A stretch of 64,000 nucleotides of DNA from an uncultured Lachnospiraceae bacterium (GCA_949840915.1 CATKXY010000002.1:62001-126000), one strand, 5' to 3'; counted from the first letter of the stretch, positions 52,164 to 61,432 are shown. Numbers and translations are program-made. The notes: generated by a model not told the origin, from the sequence alone.

Positions 52164-52526
52164 ATGGATATCGGTAATCTTGGTTCTACTTACAAGGATA
52201 TATACGCATCTGCATCCAATTCCAATGCCTCCAAGCTGGAAGGTCAGTTGAAAACGGATTATTCCAAGGCTACAGACGAGGAACTGATGGATGCCTGCAA
52301 GCAGTTTGAAGCATATTTTCTTGAGCAGGTATTTAAGGGGATGATGAAGACCATTCCCAAAAGTGACGGAGATTCCTCCAACTCGACAATGCTCGACTTT
52401 TTCCAGGATGAAATGGTGCAGAAGGTTGCGGCGGACTCTACAGAACAGAATAGCTTGGGAATCGCGCAGATGCTCTATGAGCAAATGAAACGCAATTACG
52501 GTTTAGATGCAGACAGTCTTGAATAA
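52164..52526 (+). CDS. Rod-binding protein, FlgJ N-terminal type
   Basis: A 120-residue protein. The conserved core ELMDACKQFEAYFLEQVFKG and a C-terminal FFQDEMVQKVAADS, QNSLGIAQMLYEQM match the FlgJ N-terminal (rod-binding) domain. There is no C-terminal glucosaminidase, as in most Firmicute versions. It caps or helps rod assembly. It follows the two rod genes in the same operon and ends within a terminator stem. Confidence 0.85.
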   Translation: MDIGNLGSTYKDIYASASNSNASKLEGQLKTDYSKATDEELMDACKQFEAYFLEQVFKGMMKTIPKSDGDSSNSTMLDFFQDEMVQKVAADSTEQNSLGIAQMLYEQMKRNYGLDADSLE

Positions 52527-52550
52527 GGCTGTCTGCTATCCTTCTTTCTC
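52509..52550 (+). terminator. Terminator of the mbl-flagellar rod operon
   Basis: GCAGACAGTCTT (52509-52520) pairs with AAGGCTGTCTGC (52525-52536), 12 bp with one G-U pair and a GAAT tetraloop, followed by a pyrimidine-rich tail. The stop codon of the rod-binding protein lies in the loop and stem. Confidence 0.75.
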
Positions 52551-52592
52551 TCTTCTTCCGAATCGGAACAATACGCAAAAGGTCAAGATTAT

Positions 52593-54830
52593 ATGGAAAC
52601 AATCAACGGATATGTGGAGCATATCATTTTCCAGAATAGTGAAAACGGATATACCGTTATGAGTCTCATGGCGGAGGGGGAGGAGATCACCTGCGTGGGG
52701 GCTTGTAAAGGTCTTTCCCAGGGGGAGACGATCTCCGCTCAGGGGGAATATGTAGAGCATCCTGTCTATGGGAGGCAGTTTAAGATCGATGGTTATCAGG
52801 CCATCGCTCCCCGGGACAGCGCCAGCATGGAGCGATATCTGGGAAGCGGAGCAATCAAAGGTGTGGGAGCGGCGCTGGCGTCCCGTATCGTGAAACAATT
52901 CGGGGACGACACGTTCCGTATCATAGAGGAGGAACCGGAACGTCTGGCCGAGGTCAAGGGGATCAATACGCGCAAGGCACAGGAGATTGCCGTGCAGATG
53001 GAAGAGAAAAAGGATCTGCGGGAAGCGCTGGTCTATCTGCAGCAGTTTGGTATCACGAATGCATTGGCCATAAAGATATATAATACTTATAAGGGCGAGC
53101 TCTATGGAATTATGCGGGAAAACCCTTATCGTCTGGCGGAGGATATAAGCGGCGTGGGATTTAAGACCGCAGATGAGATTGCGGCAAAAATCGGTATCCA
53201 CACGGATTCCGATTATCGGATACGCAGCGGCATACTCTATACATTGCTGCAGGCGGCAGGGGAAGGTCATTGTTATCTTCCTATGCATTTTCTGCTGAAC
53301 AGGGCGCATATACTGTTAGGTGTGGGAGAGGATGCGATTGAGGCCCAGACAGTGAACCTTGCCATGGACAAGAAGCTTGTCATAAAAGGAGACAGAGTAT
53401 TTGCAGCGCATTATTATTATATGGAGCTGAACTGTGCCGCCATGCTGCAGCGCCTGAATATTCCCATGAGGGAGGCGGAGGCTCTGCCTTCGCAGGAGGC
53501 GGCGTTGCGCAAAGCGCTGGAGGAAATGATGGACCGGCTGGAGATGGAATTGGACGAGCTTCAGCTTAAGGCGGTGATGAGCAGTATTCAGAACGGTCTG
53601 TTTATTCTGTCGGGAGGACCGGGTACGGGCAAAACTACCACCATCAATATGATGCTTCGCTATTTTGAGGCTGAGGGGCTGGATATTTTTCTGGCGGCGC
53701 CTACCGGGCGGGCTGCAAAGCGAATGACGGAGGCGACAGGTTTTGAAGCGCGCACCATTCATCGCCTTTTGGAACTCAACAGCGCGCTTTCCGATGAGGA
53801 CGGAAAGCGGGTGCGTTTTGAGCGGAACGAGCAGTCGCCTCTGGAGGCGGATGTTATCATTATCGACGAGATGTCCATGGTGGATATCCAGCTTTTTCAG
53901 GCGCTGCTCAAAGCAGTGATGCCGGGAACCAGGCTGATTCTTGTGGGGGACGCCAACCAGCTGCCCAGTGTGGGGCCGGGACAGGTGCTGCGGGATATCA
54001 TGGAGAGCGAAAGGTATCCCATGGTGGTGCTGAAAAACATCTTCCGTCAGGCGGAAGAAAGCGACATTATCGTCAATGCCCATAGAATCAACAAGGGTAT
54101 GCAGATTTCCTTAAATAACAAATCCAGGGATTTCTTTTTGCTGGAAAGAAATGACGTAAATGTCATATATAAACATATGATACAATTAATACAGGATATG
54201 CTCCCGCGCTATGTTCAGGCTTCGCCTATGGATATTCAGGTGCTGACGCCCATGCGGAAGGGCAGTCTGGGCTGCGAGACCTTAAACGGTATTCTTCAGA
54301 GATATTTGAATCCGCCCGATGCGGGCAGGCGTGAGCATGCGGTGGGAAATGTGATCTACCGCGAGGGAGATAAGGTCATGCAGATCAAAAACAATTATCA
54401 GCTGGAGTGGGAGGTTGTGAGCAGCTACGGCATTCCGGTGGATAAGGGCATGGGTGTGTTCAACGGCGATATGGGCCGGATATTGGAGATCAATGAGACT
54501 GCGTCAGAGTTTGTGGTAGAATATGACGAGCAGAGGCGGGTGACCTATCCCTTTGCCCTTCTGGAGGAGCTGGAGCTGTCCTATGCCATAACGATCCACA
54601 AGTCTCAGGGGAGTGAATACCCGGCAGTGATTCTGCCTCTTTTGGCCGGGCCAAAGCTTTTGTTTAACAGGAATCTTCTGTATACCGCGATCACCAGAGC
54701 CAAAAGCTGTGTGACGATTCTGGGAAGCAGCGATACGGTGCGCGGTATGATCGATAATGTTAGCGAGAACAGCCGGTATACGGGACTTGCGGAGCGGATT
54801 CGTGAGGTGGCGGGAGAGGAGGCCGTTTGA
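52593..54830 (+). CDS. recD2: RecD-like DNA helicase RecD2
   Basis: A 745-residue superfamily 1B helicase. The N-terminal ~280 residues form an OB part and helix-hairpin-helix repeats (GSGAIKGVGAALASRIVK). Walker A is LSGGPGTGKTTT (~residue 340), followed by APTGRAAKRM, motif II IIDEMSMVD, and C-terminal YAITIHKSQGSEY and LLYTAITRAK. It has no RecB/RecC partners here, as expected for RecD2, which unwinds 5'-3' in repair. A 4-bp overlap (TTGA) couples it to comFC. Confidence 0.94.
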   Translation: METINGYVEHIIFQNSENGYTVMSLMAEGEEITCVGACKGLSQGETISAQGEYVEHPVYGRQFKIDGYQAIAPRDSASMERYLGSGAIKGVGAALASRIVKQFGDDTFRIIEEEPERLAEVKGINTRKAQEIAVQMEEKKDLREALVYLQQFGITNALAIKIYNTYKGELYGIMRENPYRLAEDISGVGFKTADEIAAKIGIHTDSDYRIRSGILYTLLQAAGEGHCYLPMHFLLNRAHILLGVGEDAIEAQTVNLAMDKKLVIKGDRVFAAHYYYMELNCAAMLQRLNIPMREAEALPSQEAALRKALEEMMDRLEMELDELQLKAVMSSIQNGLFILSGGPGTGKTTTINMMLRYFEAEGLDIFLAAPTGRAAKRMTEATGFEARTIHRLLELNSALSDEDGKRVRFERNEQSPLEADVIIIDEMSMVDIQLFQALLKAVMPGTRLILVGDANQLPSVGPGQVLRDIMESERYPMVVLKNIFRQAEESDIIVNAHRINKGMQISLNNKSRDFFLLERNDVNVIYKHMIQLIQDMLPRYVQASPMDIQVLTPMRKGSLGCETLNGILQRYLNPPDAGRREHAVGNVIYREGDKVMQIKNNYQLEWEVVSSYGIPVDKGMGVFNGDMGRILEINETASEFVVEYDEQRRVTYPFALLEELELSYAITIHKSQGSEYPAVILPLLAGPKLLFNRNLLYTAITRAKSCVTILGSSDTVRGMIDNVSENSRYTGLAERIREVAGEEAV

Positions 54831-55558
54831 AGAAATGTCTGAAAATTTTACGGAGGGCAGCCCGGAGTGCGGTGCGCCTGCTGTTTCCCCTCAGATGTCC
54901 TTTCTGTGACGGGATCGTGGCATCCTTTGGGGAGAAGTTATGTGGGAAATGCGCCGGAAGACAGCGGCTGCTCATGCCTCCGTATTGCATGAAATGCGGA
55001 AAAAAGCTTCGGGATGAGGGCGAATTGTGCCACGATTGCAGGGAAAAGGATCATGTTTTTATCAGAGGACGGGCACTCTATGAATATGAGAGCGCGGCGG
55101 GTACACTCTATCGGCTGAAGTATGGCGGAAGACAGGAGTATGCGGATTTTCTGGGGGAGGAGATGGCCTTTTATCTGGGCGGTTTCATCCGGGAGACCAG
55201 GCCGGATGCCCTGATTCCCATACCTCTGCACAAATGGCGGAAACGCAGACGGGGCTATAATCAGGCGGCGCTGCTTGCCCGGTCGCTGGGACATTATCTG
55301 GATATACCTGTGGAGGAGAATTGTCTGGTGAGAGTGAAAAATACGAGGCCTTTGAAATGTCAAAATCCGAAAGAAAGGCAAAATAATTTGAAAAAGGCTT
55401 TTAATATTGAGGAAAATGATGTAAAATTAAAAACAGTTATTATAGTGGATGACATCTATACGACGGGAAGCACTGTGGATGAGGCGGCGAGAACGCTGGC
55501 GGCTTGTGGTGTGGAGCGCATCTATTTCGTTACCCTAGCCTGTGGCGCGGGTGTATAG
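54827..55558 (+). CDS. comFC: ComF family phosphoribosyltransferase-like protein
   Basis: A 243-residue protein with TTG start behind GAGGAGG. The N-terminus has zinc-type cysteine pairs (CPFCDG, CGKC, CMKCGKK, CHDC), followed by a PRTase fold with the PRPP motif IIVDDIYTTGSTVDE near the C-terminus. ComFC is needed for DNA uptake in competence and works with the helicase ComFA; no comFA gene is in the window. The recD2-comFC overlap suggests shared function in DNA metabolism. The following gene is of the flagellar operon family, as in Bacillus comFC-yvyF. Confidence 0.9.
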   Translation: MKKCLKILRRAARSAVRLLFPLRCPFCDGIVASFGEKLCGKCAGRQRLLMPPYCMKCGKKLRDEGELCHDCREKDHVFIRGRALYEYESAAGTLYRLKYGGRQEYADFLGEEMAFYLGGFIRETRPDALIPIPLHKWRKRRRGYNQAALLARSLGHYLDIPVEENCLVRVKNTRPLKCQNPKERQNNLKKAFNIEENDVKLKTVIIVDDIYTTGSTVDEAARTLAACGVERIYFVTLACGAGV

Positions 55559-55576
55559 TGAAACGGAGGTTATCAT

Positions 55577-55984
55577 ATGGATGTAAGAACATGCAAAAAG
55601 TGTAAACGGCTTTTCAACTATCTGTCCGGTCCGACAATCTGCCCTTCGTGCAGAGACGCGCTGGAGGCAAAGTTCCAGGAAGTAAAGCAATATATTGAGG
55701 AGCATCGGGGCAGCACGATGCATGAGGTGGCGGAAGCCTGTGAGGTGGAGGTGCAGCAGATACGCCAGTGGCTGCGGGAGGAACGTCTGGAGCTGACAGA
55801 GGGTTCTGCACCGTTTTTGACCTGTGAGAGCTGCGGTACGCCCATCCGTTCAGGCCGATTCTGTGACAAATGCAGGAATGCCATGACCAATAATCTGCAG
55901 AGCATTATAAAAAGCAATAAGCCTACAGAGCCTACACTATACAAGAAGGATAAGGAAAATCCGAAGATGAGATTCCTGAAATAA
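55577..55984 (+). CDS. Flagellar operon protein, YvyF/TIGR03826 type
   Basis: A 135-residue protein with an N-terminal zinc-ribbon (CKKCKRLFNY and CPSCRD), a helix-turn-helix-like middle (MHEVAEACEVEVQQIRQWL) and a second cysteine cluster (CESCGTPIRSGRFCDKC). This is the pattern of the YvyF family, found next to comFC and upstream of flgM in Bacillus. The exact role is unknown, but it is tied to flagellar gene regulation by context. A flgM gene is not seen here. Confidence 0.82.
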   Translation: MDVRTCKKCKRLFNYLSGPTICPSCRDALEAKFQEVKQYIEEHRGSTMHEVAEACEVEVQQIRQWLREERLELTEGSAPFLTCESCGTPIRSGRFCDKCRNAMTNNLQSIIKSNKPTEPTLYKKDKENPKMRFLK

Positions 55985-56027
55985 TAGTGCGGCTGTATTT
56001 TTGCGCGGATTTTTCACGGAGGACAGA

Positions 56028-56417
56028 ATGTTAAATGAGGAGAGAGTAATTCTGATGACCAAGATGGCTTCCTATGAGGAGCATGAGGGCAGAGAAAATA
56101 TGAAGATCGGCAATTATTTCCGCAGTGATTATATTGCCGTGCAGGTGCTGAAATCCATTCTTTGCGCCACCATCGCTTTCGGTCTGATTTTTGCCCTGTT
56201 TGTATTTTATGACTTTGAGGTGTTCATGCAGGACATCTATCAGATGGATCTGGTGGAATTCGCAAAAAGGATTCTTATGTACTACGGAATCACGGTGGGT
56301 GCCTACGGCGCGGCATCCTATGTGATCTGTGCGCATCGCTATGCGAAAGCGCGGAAGAGTCTGAAGCTGTATTATCAGAATCTTAAGAAGCTGAATTCTC
56401 TGTACGAAGAGGATTAA
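56028..56417 (+). CDS. Small membrane protein of unknown function
   Basis: About 129 residues from ATG 56028, chosen for CGGAGG at 4-5 nt; an in-frame start 27 bp upstream has none. The N-terminal half is hydrophilic (YEEHEGRENMKIGNYFRSD). Two hydrophobic segments follow (~45-67 and ~85-108), then a basic tail. I do not recognise the family. Its stop abuts the next ATG, which points to a common function with the larger membrane protein. The pair lies directly upstream of cdaA. Confidence 0.6.
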   Translation: MLNEERVILMTKMASYEEHEGRENMKIGNYFRSDYIAVQVLKSILCATIAFGLIFALFVFYDFEVFMQDIYQMDLVEFAKRILMYYGITVGAYGAASYVICAHRYAKARKSLKLYYQNLKKLNSLYEED

Positions 56418-57509
56418 ATGGAGGAAAGAATGACTGCTTTACTGGAGTTACGGGATAAACTGAAATATATTTACAGCAAAAACGAAGCTTTTATTCTGCC
56501 AGTGGTAAAATTTTTGCTGGCTTTTATCACATTAACCGTGGTAAATAGCAAAATGGGTTACATGACGAAAGTGGATAATATGGCCATTGTGCTGGTTGCG
56601 GCTCTGATGTGCTCTTTTCTTCCCACGGTCTGCATTATATTGTTCGGTGCACTGTTCAGCCTGCTGCATATGTATGCGCTCTCTATGGAGATCGCCCTGG
56701 TGGGTGTGATCATATATATGCTGATGTTTCTGGTATTTTTCCGCTTCAGCCCCAGGGATTCCCTGGTGGTGGTGCTGACGCCGCTTTTGTGTTTTATGAA
56801 GATGCCTTATATTATGCCGGTAGCCATGGGGCTTTTGGGAACGCCTGCATCCGCTGTTTCTGTAGCATGCGGTGTGGTGGTATATCATCTGCTGCTTGCG
56901 GTGACTGCCAATGCTCCCACCATCAATACCATGAACGCGGCGGATGCTCTGGCAAAGGTGCGTCTGGTGATCGATGCGCTGGTGGGCAATAAGGCCATGC
57001 TGGTGATGGTTGCGGCGTTTGTGATCACGGTGATAGCAGTGTATCTGATCCGCAGGATGTCTGTGGATTATTCCTGGACGATTGCCATGACGGCGGGCGT
57101 GATCCTGAATCTGGTGATCATGCTTGTTGGGGATCTTATCTATGAGACCAATATCTCCGTGGTGGGAGCCATTTTCGGAAATCTGCTGGCTCTGGCGGTG
57201 GCCAAGGTGATTGAATTCTTTCGTTTCTGTGTGGATTACAGCCGGACGGAGAAGGTGCAGTTTGAGGACGATGAATATTACTATTATGTGAAAGCGGTTC
57301 CCAAGATGACGGTAGCGGCACCTACCAAGACGGTGAAGCATATTAATACTCCCAGAAGAACGCCTGCGGGGTCCGGCAGAAGCGTGACTACGGAGCGCAC
57401 TCAGAGGAAATCCTCCGGGCGCTATGGCGGTTCTGCAGGAGGCGGGCGCAGCGTGACTATCGGCAATCAGCAGGATCGGTCGCAGGATGATTATGAGGAG
57501 CTGTTTTAA
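56418..57509 (+). CDS. Multi-span membrane protein of unknown function upstream of cdaA
   Basis: A 363-residue protein with about eight to nine hydrophobic segments between ~25 and ~275. A cytoplasmic tail rich in Arg, Ser, Thr and Gly follows (RRTPAGSGRS, RYGGSAGGGRS), after an acidic/tyrosine motif EDDEYYYYVK. There is no transporter or enzyme motif that I recognise. ATG 56418 directly follows the previous stop; ATG 56430 with GGAGG upstream is an alternative. It ends 3 bp before cdaA and so is very likely cotranscribed and possibly linked to c-di-AMP signalling or to envelope synthesis. Function unknown. Confidence 0.7.
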   Translation: MEERMTALLELRDKLKYIYSKNEAFILPVVKFLLAFITLTVVNSKMGYMTKVDNMAIVLVAALMCSFLPTVCIILFGALFSLLHMYALSMEIALVGVIIYMLMFLVFFRFSPRDSLVVVLTPLLCFMKMPYIMPVAMGLLGTPASAVSVACGVVVYHLLLAVTANAPTINTMNAADALAKVRLVIDALVGNKAMLVMVAAFVITVIAVYLIRRMSVDYSWTIAMTAGVILNLVIMLVGDLIYETNISVVGAIFGNLLALAVAKVIEFFRFCVDYSRTEKVQFEDDEYYYYVKAVPKMTVAAPTKTVKHINTPRRTPAGSGRSVTTERTQRKSSGRYGGSAGGGRSVTIGNQQDRSQDDYEELF

Positions 57510-57512
57510 AGG

Positions 57513-58406
57513 ATGGAGCGGTTTGACAGGATAGTAGAATATCTGAGAAATTTCAGCATATATGGGACGACAATGGACCTGGGCGATGTATTGGAAATTC
57601 TGATAATCGCCCTTTTGGTGTATTATGTTTTAGTATGGATGAAGGCCACCAGGGCATGGACACTCCTGAAGGGCCTTATTGTGATATTTATCTTTTTGCT
57701 GTTGGCCTCTCTTTTCCGCATGAATACGATTTTATGGATGGCGCAGAATGTTCTGGGCTTTGCCATCACGGCGCTGGTAGTGATCCTGCAGCCGGAGCTG
57801 CGCAGAGCGCTGGAGGAGCTGGGCAAGAAAAATATACTGGCCTCGGTAATTCCCTTTGACTCCGGCAGGAAAGAGGATAAGGCATTCTCTGAAAAGACCA
57901 TCAATGAGATTGTCAGAGCCTGTGTGGAGATGGGAAAGGTGCGCACAGGCGCACTGATCGTTATTGAGCAGAAAGTTTCGCTGAAGGATTATGAGCGCAC
58001 GGGCATCGATGTGGACGGACTGGTGACCAATCAGCTATTGATTAATATTTTTGAACATAACACGCCGCTCCATGACGGAGCCGTCATCATACGGGGCAAT
58101 CGGATCGTGTCCGCCACCTGTTATCTTCCCCTGTCGGATAATCTGGCTCTGAGCAAGGAGCTGGGTACGAGACATCGCGCGGGTGTGGGGATCTCGGAGG
58201 TGACGGATTCCCTGACTATCATTGTCTCTGAGGAGACGGGTAAGATCAGTGTGGCATACGAGGGCGATCTCCGGCGCAGTCTGGATGCAGAGGCTCTCAA
58301 AGCCTGTCTGCATCAGGTTTTGAATCTGGACAGCGAGGAGAACAAGCCAAAGCGCAGGCGCAAGGGAAGGAGCAGGTCGAAGAATGCGAAAAAGATTGCT
58401 GAATAA
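57513..58406 (+). CDS. cdaA: Diadenylate cyclase CdaA
   Basis: A 297-residue enzyme that makes c-di-AMP from two ATP. Three membrane helices lie in the first ~85 residues. The DAC domain holds HDGAVIIRGNRI (DGA motif, ~residue 190) and GTRHRAGVGISE (RHR motif, ~215). The C-terminal tail is basic (KPKRRRKGRSRSKNAKK). It overlaps cdaR by 23 bp. The order cdaA-cdaR-glmM is widely kept in Firmicutes. Confidence 0.97.
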   Translation: MERFDRIVEYLRNFSIYGTTMDLGDVLEILIIALLVYYVLVWMKATRAWTLLKGLIVIFIFLLLASLFRMNTILWMAQNVLGFAITALVVILQPELRRALEELGKKNILASVIPFDSGRKEDKAFSEKTINEIVRACVEMGKVRTGALIVIEQKVSLKDYERTGIDVDGLVTNQLLINIFEHNTPLHDGAVIIRGNRIVSATCYLPLSDNLALSKELGTRHRAGVGISEVTDSLTIIVSEETGKISVAYEGDLRRSLDAEALKACLHQVLNLDSEENKPKRRRKGRSRSKNAKKIAE

Positions 58407-59658
58407 TTGGGGCCTGAAGATCATATCTCTGATACTGGCTTTCCTTTTGTGGTTTTTGGTGGTTCAGATCGGAGATCCGAAGGATGAGCGGGACATGGGT
58501 GTCGTGCAGGTAAAGCTGATTAACACAGAGCTGCTGGAACGGGAGAATAAGGTATATGAGATTCTGGATAACACAGATAAAGTCCGTGTGATGGTGTATG
58601 CGCCCAAGAGCGTGTTTACTCAGCTTCGTTCCGGTGATATCACCGCGGAGGCGGATGTGAGTAAGCTCACGGACATCAACACAATTCCCATTACCTTTAC
58701 GGCTCCCAATGCCAATGTGGCTTCCATCAGGGGAAGTCATGACATGGTCCGGCTGAACGTGGAGGAGAAGGCCAGCAAATATGTGACGCTGATCAGTAAT
58801 ACGGTGGGCTCTGTGGCGGAGGGCTATGTGGTGTCTTCCCTGACTCCGGACCAGAACCGCATAGAGGTCTCCGGACCGAAATCGGCGGTGGATCAGGTCA
58901 AATATGCCGGAGCGGAGATTGATGTGACGGAGGCCACCACCAATCTTACTGCCAATGTGGATATACATCTTTTTGATGCGGAGGGCAATCCGGTAGAACG
59001 CACGAATCTGGTAAAGAATGTAGGCTATGTGAGGATGTCTGTGGAAGTGCTGGCCAAGAAGGAGGTACCCATTAGAATCGAGACTATGGGAACACCGGCC
59101 AGAGGTTATATGGTTACCGGAGAAATCGCATGTGAGCCTGCAACCGTACAGATCGCCGGAAGCGCATATGTTTTGTCCCAGATCAACGAGATCGTTGTCC
59201 CCGAGGAAGAGCTGGACATTACGGGAGAGAGCAGTGATGTGATCCGCACGCTCAATGTGAGAGAGTATCTGCCGGAGAATGTAAAGCTGGCGGACAACAG
59301 CTTTAACGGAAGATTTATGGTGGTGATCTATATTGAGCCTGTTGCGGATAAAACCTTACAGATTCCCATGAGAGATATCACGGTATCCAATGTGCCGGAA
59401 GGATTTGAGGCGGAGATTGTTGAGTCGGCGGAGGATTTGCTGACGCTGGAGCTGCAGGGACTGAGCGCGCAGATTGAGCCGCTGCGGTATGATAATGTGT
59501 TCGGTGTGGTGAATCTGGCCGCCTGGATGGAGAAGGAAGGTATGGAGAGAGTCAAGGCAGGCAGCTATACGATTCCTGTGACCTTCCTGTTGGATGAGCA
59601 GATTACCGTAAGCAATACACCCACCGTGAGGGTGACAATAAAAGAGATTGAGGAATAG
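58384..59658 (+). CDS. cdaR: CdaA regulatory protein CdaR (YbbR domains)
   Basis: A 424-residue protein: one membrane helix near the N-terminus (LKIISLILAFLLWFLVV), then an extracytoplasmic part of about four YbbR repeats, recognisable from recurring YVVSSLTPDQNRIEVSGP and YMVTGEIACEPATVQIAG-like units. It binds CdaA and adjusts its activity. It starts inside cdaA. ARG-rich or lytic motifs are absent. Confidence 0.94.
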   Translation: MRKRLLNNWGLKIISLILAFLLWFLVVQIGDPKDERDMGVVQVKLINTELLERENKVYEILDNTDKVRVMVYAPKSVFTQLRSGDITAEADVSKLTDINTIPITFTAPNANVASIRGSHDMVRLNVEEKASKYVTLISNTVGSVAEGYVVSSLTPDQNRIEVSGPKSAVDQVKYAGAEIDVTEATTNLTANVDIHLFDAEGNPVERTNLVKNVGYVRMSVEVLAKKEVPIRIETMGTPARGYMVTGEIACEPATVQIAGSAYVLSQINEIVVPEEELDITGESSDVIRTLNVREYLPENVKLADNSFNGRFMVVIYIEPVADKTLQIPMRDITVSNVPEGFEAEIVESAEDLLTLELQGLSAQIEPLRYDNVFGVVNLAAWMEKEGMERVKAGSYTIPVTFLLDEQITVSNTPTVRVTIKEIEE

Positions 59659-59667
59659 AGGTTGATT

Positions 59668-61017
59668 ATGGCTAGATTATTTGGAACGGACGGCGTAAGA
59701 GGTATTGCAAACGAGGAGCTGACGCCTCTGCTTGCCATGCAGCTCGGGCAGGCGGGAGCCTATGTGCTAACCAAGGAGAAAAATCATAAGCCTACTCTTA
59801 TGGTGGGATGTGACACCAGAATATCGGGCGACATGCTGGCCAACGCCTTAATGGCGGGAGCCTGTTCCGTTGGGGCCAACTGCATTTATGTCGGAGTGAT
59901 TCCCACCCCGGCGGTGGCTTACCTGACACAGAAGTACAAGGTGGATGCGGGAGTGGTCATTTCCGCATCCCACAATCCCGTGGAATTCAACGGCATTAAA
60001 TTCTTTGACGGCGACGGGTATAAGCTGCCCGACGCGCTGGAGGATGAGATAGAAGCCATGATCCGTGACAATATGCCCGGAATGAAGTTTCCCATCGGTC
60101 CCGGCGTGGGTAAGATTAAATATCGCACTGACGCAAAGGAAGAGTACATCAACCACGCGATGAATTCCGTCAATGTGGATCTGAAAGGGCTGAAGATCGT
60201 AGTGGACTGTGCGGAGGGGGCGGCGTTCTATACCTCGGTGGAGACTTTGAAGGAATTGGGCGGCAATGTGGTGGCTATCCACAATAATCCCGACGGCACA
60301 AATATCAACGCCAATTGCGGCTCCACCCATATGGAAGAGCTGCAGGCCAGGGTGGTTTATGAGAGAGCGGATGTAGGGCTTGCTTTTGACGGGGACGCCG
60401 ACAGGCTGCTGGCTGTAGATGAGAACGGCAAGATGGTGGACGGCGACCAGATTATGGCCATCATAGGCAATTACATGAAGCAGCAGGGCAGGCTTGCAAA
60501 GGATACCATTGTCGCCACTGTCATGAGCAATCTGGGATTTTTCCTGATGGCGGAGCAATATGGCATCAAAATGGAAAAGACTAAGGTGGGCGACCGCTAT
60601 GTGCTGGAGCGCATGAAGGAGATCAAGGCAAACCTGGGCGGCGAACAGTCGGGACATATCATTTTTCTGGACGAGAACACGACGGGAGACGGGCTTTTGA
60701 GCGCGCTTCACCTTCTGCAGGTGATGGTGGACACAGGTAAGCCTCTCTCGGAGCTTTCCGCTGTCATGGAGGTGCTGCCCCAGGCTCTGGTCAATGCGAA
60801 GGTGGCTAATCACAAGAAGGACAAATATATGGAATATCCCGAGATCGCCAATGCTATCGCAGAGCTGGAGGAAAAATTTGCCGGGGAGGGCAGAGTGCTG
60901 ATTCGTCCGTCAGGCACGGAGCCGCTGGTGCGCGTCATGATCGAGGGCAAAGATCAGAAGGTGATTCAGGAGGAAGCAGAGCGGCTGGCCGGACTGATTC
61001 AGGATATTATGTTTTAA
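59668..61017 (+). CDS. glmM: Phosphoglucosamine mutase
   Basis: About 449 residues from ATG 59668 (GAGG at 6 nt). It converts glucosamine-6-phosphate to glucosamine-1-phosphate for peptidoglycan. MARLFGTDGVRG start, phosphoserine loop VISASHNPVEFNG (~residue 100), metal loop FDGDADRLLAV (~240), sugar loop GGEQSGHIIF and a C-terminal phosphate-binding RPSGTEPLVRVM. GlmM binds and restrains CdaA in several Firmicutes. Last gene of the operon. Confidence 0.97.
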   Translation: MARLFGTDGVRGIANEELTPLLAMQLGQAGAYVLTKEKNHKPTLMVGCDTRISGDMLANALMAGACSVGANCIYVGVIPTPAVAYLTQKYKVDAGVVISASHNPVEFNGIKFFDGDGYKLPDALEDEIEAMIRDNMPGMKFPIGPGVGKIKYRTDAKEEYINHAMNSVNVDLKGLKIVVDCAEGAAFYTSVETLKELGGNVVAIHNNPDGTNINANCGSTHMEELQARVVYERADVGLAFDGDADRLLAVDENGKMVDGDQIMAIIGNYMKQQGRLAKDTIVATVMSNLGFFLMAEQYGIKMEKTKVGDRYVLERMKEIKANLGGEQSGHIIFLDENTTGDGLLSALHLLQVMVDTGKPLSELSAVMEVLPQALVNAKVANHKKDKYMEYPEIANAIAELEEKFAGEGRVLIRPSGTEPLVRVMIEGKDQKVIQEEAERLAGLIQDIMF

Positions 61018-61056
61018 CAGGTCATGCCGTCGTAATGTGTTTTCGGCAAAAATGAC

Positions 61057-61085
61057 TTGTGTATCTATTTTAATCATGCTATATT
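61057..61085 (+). promoter_or_regulatory. Promoter of the HPr gene
   Basis: TTGTGT (61057-61062), 17-bp spacer, TATATT (61080-61085), giving a leader of about 75 nt before the start at 61166. Confidence 0.6.
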
Positions 61086-61165
61086 TAACATATACATTGA
61101 CAGCATATCACAGAGAAGGCGGGCATGTGGGGGCTCGTGTGATACGAGATGGGAGGATAGGCAAT

Positions 61166-61429
61166 ATGGTAAGTCAGAAAGTAGTCATCAAAAACCCTAC
61201 TGGCTTGCATCTGAGACCGGCAGGTATCCTATGCAAGGAGGCAATGCAGTTTAAATCATTAATTACATTTACATTTCGTGACAGTACAGCCAATGCAAAG
61301 AGTGTGCTCAGCGTGTTGGGTGCATGTGTCAAATGCGGTGATGAGATCGAATTTGTATGTGAAGGGGAAGACGAGGCGGAAGCCTTGCGGACTTTGGTGG
61401 CGGCTGTAGAGAGCGGCCTGGGAGAATGA
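61166..61429 (+). CDS. ptsH: Phosphocarrier protein HPr
   Basis: An 87-residue HPr; ATG 61166 with GGGAGG at 9 nt. The active histidine is in NPTGLHLRPAG, taking phosphate from Enzyme I for sugar PTS uptake, and the regulatory serine site is in NAKSVLSVLGA, the target of HPr kinase. The residue after the histidine is Leu rather than the common Ala. It is monocistronic (promoter and terminator), with no ptsI alongside. Compare the HPr-like protein at 20298-20528, which lacks the histidine. Confidence 0.92.
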   Translation: MVSQKVVIKNPTGLHLRPAGILCKEAMQFKSLITFTFRDSTANAKSVLSVLGACVKCGDEIEFVCEGEDEAEALRTLVAAVESGLGE

Positions 61430-61432
61430 ATG

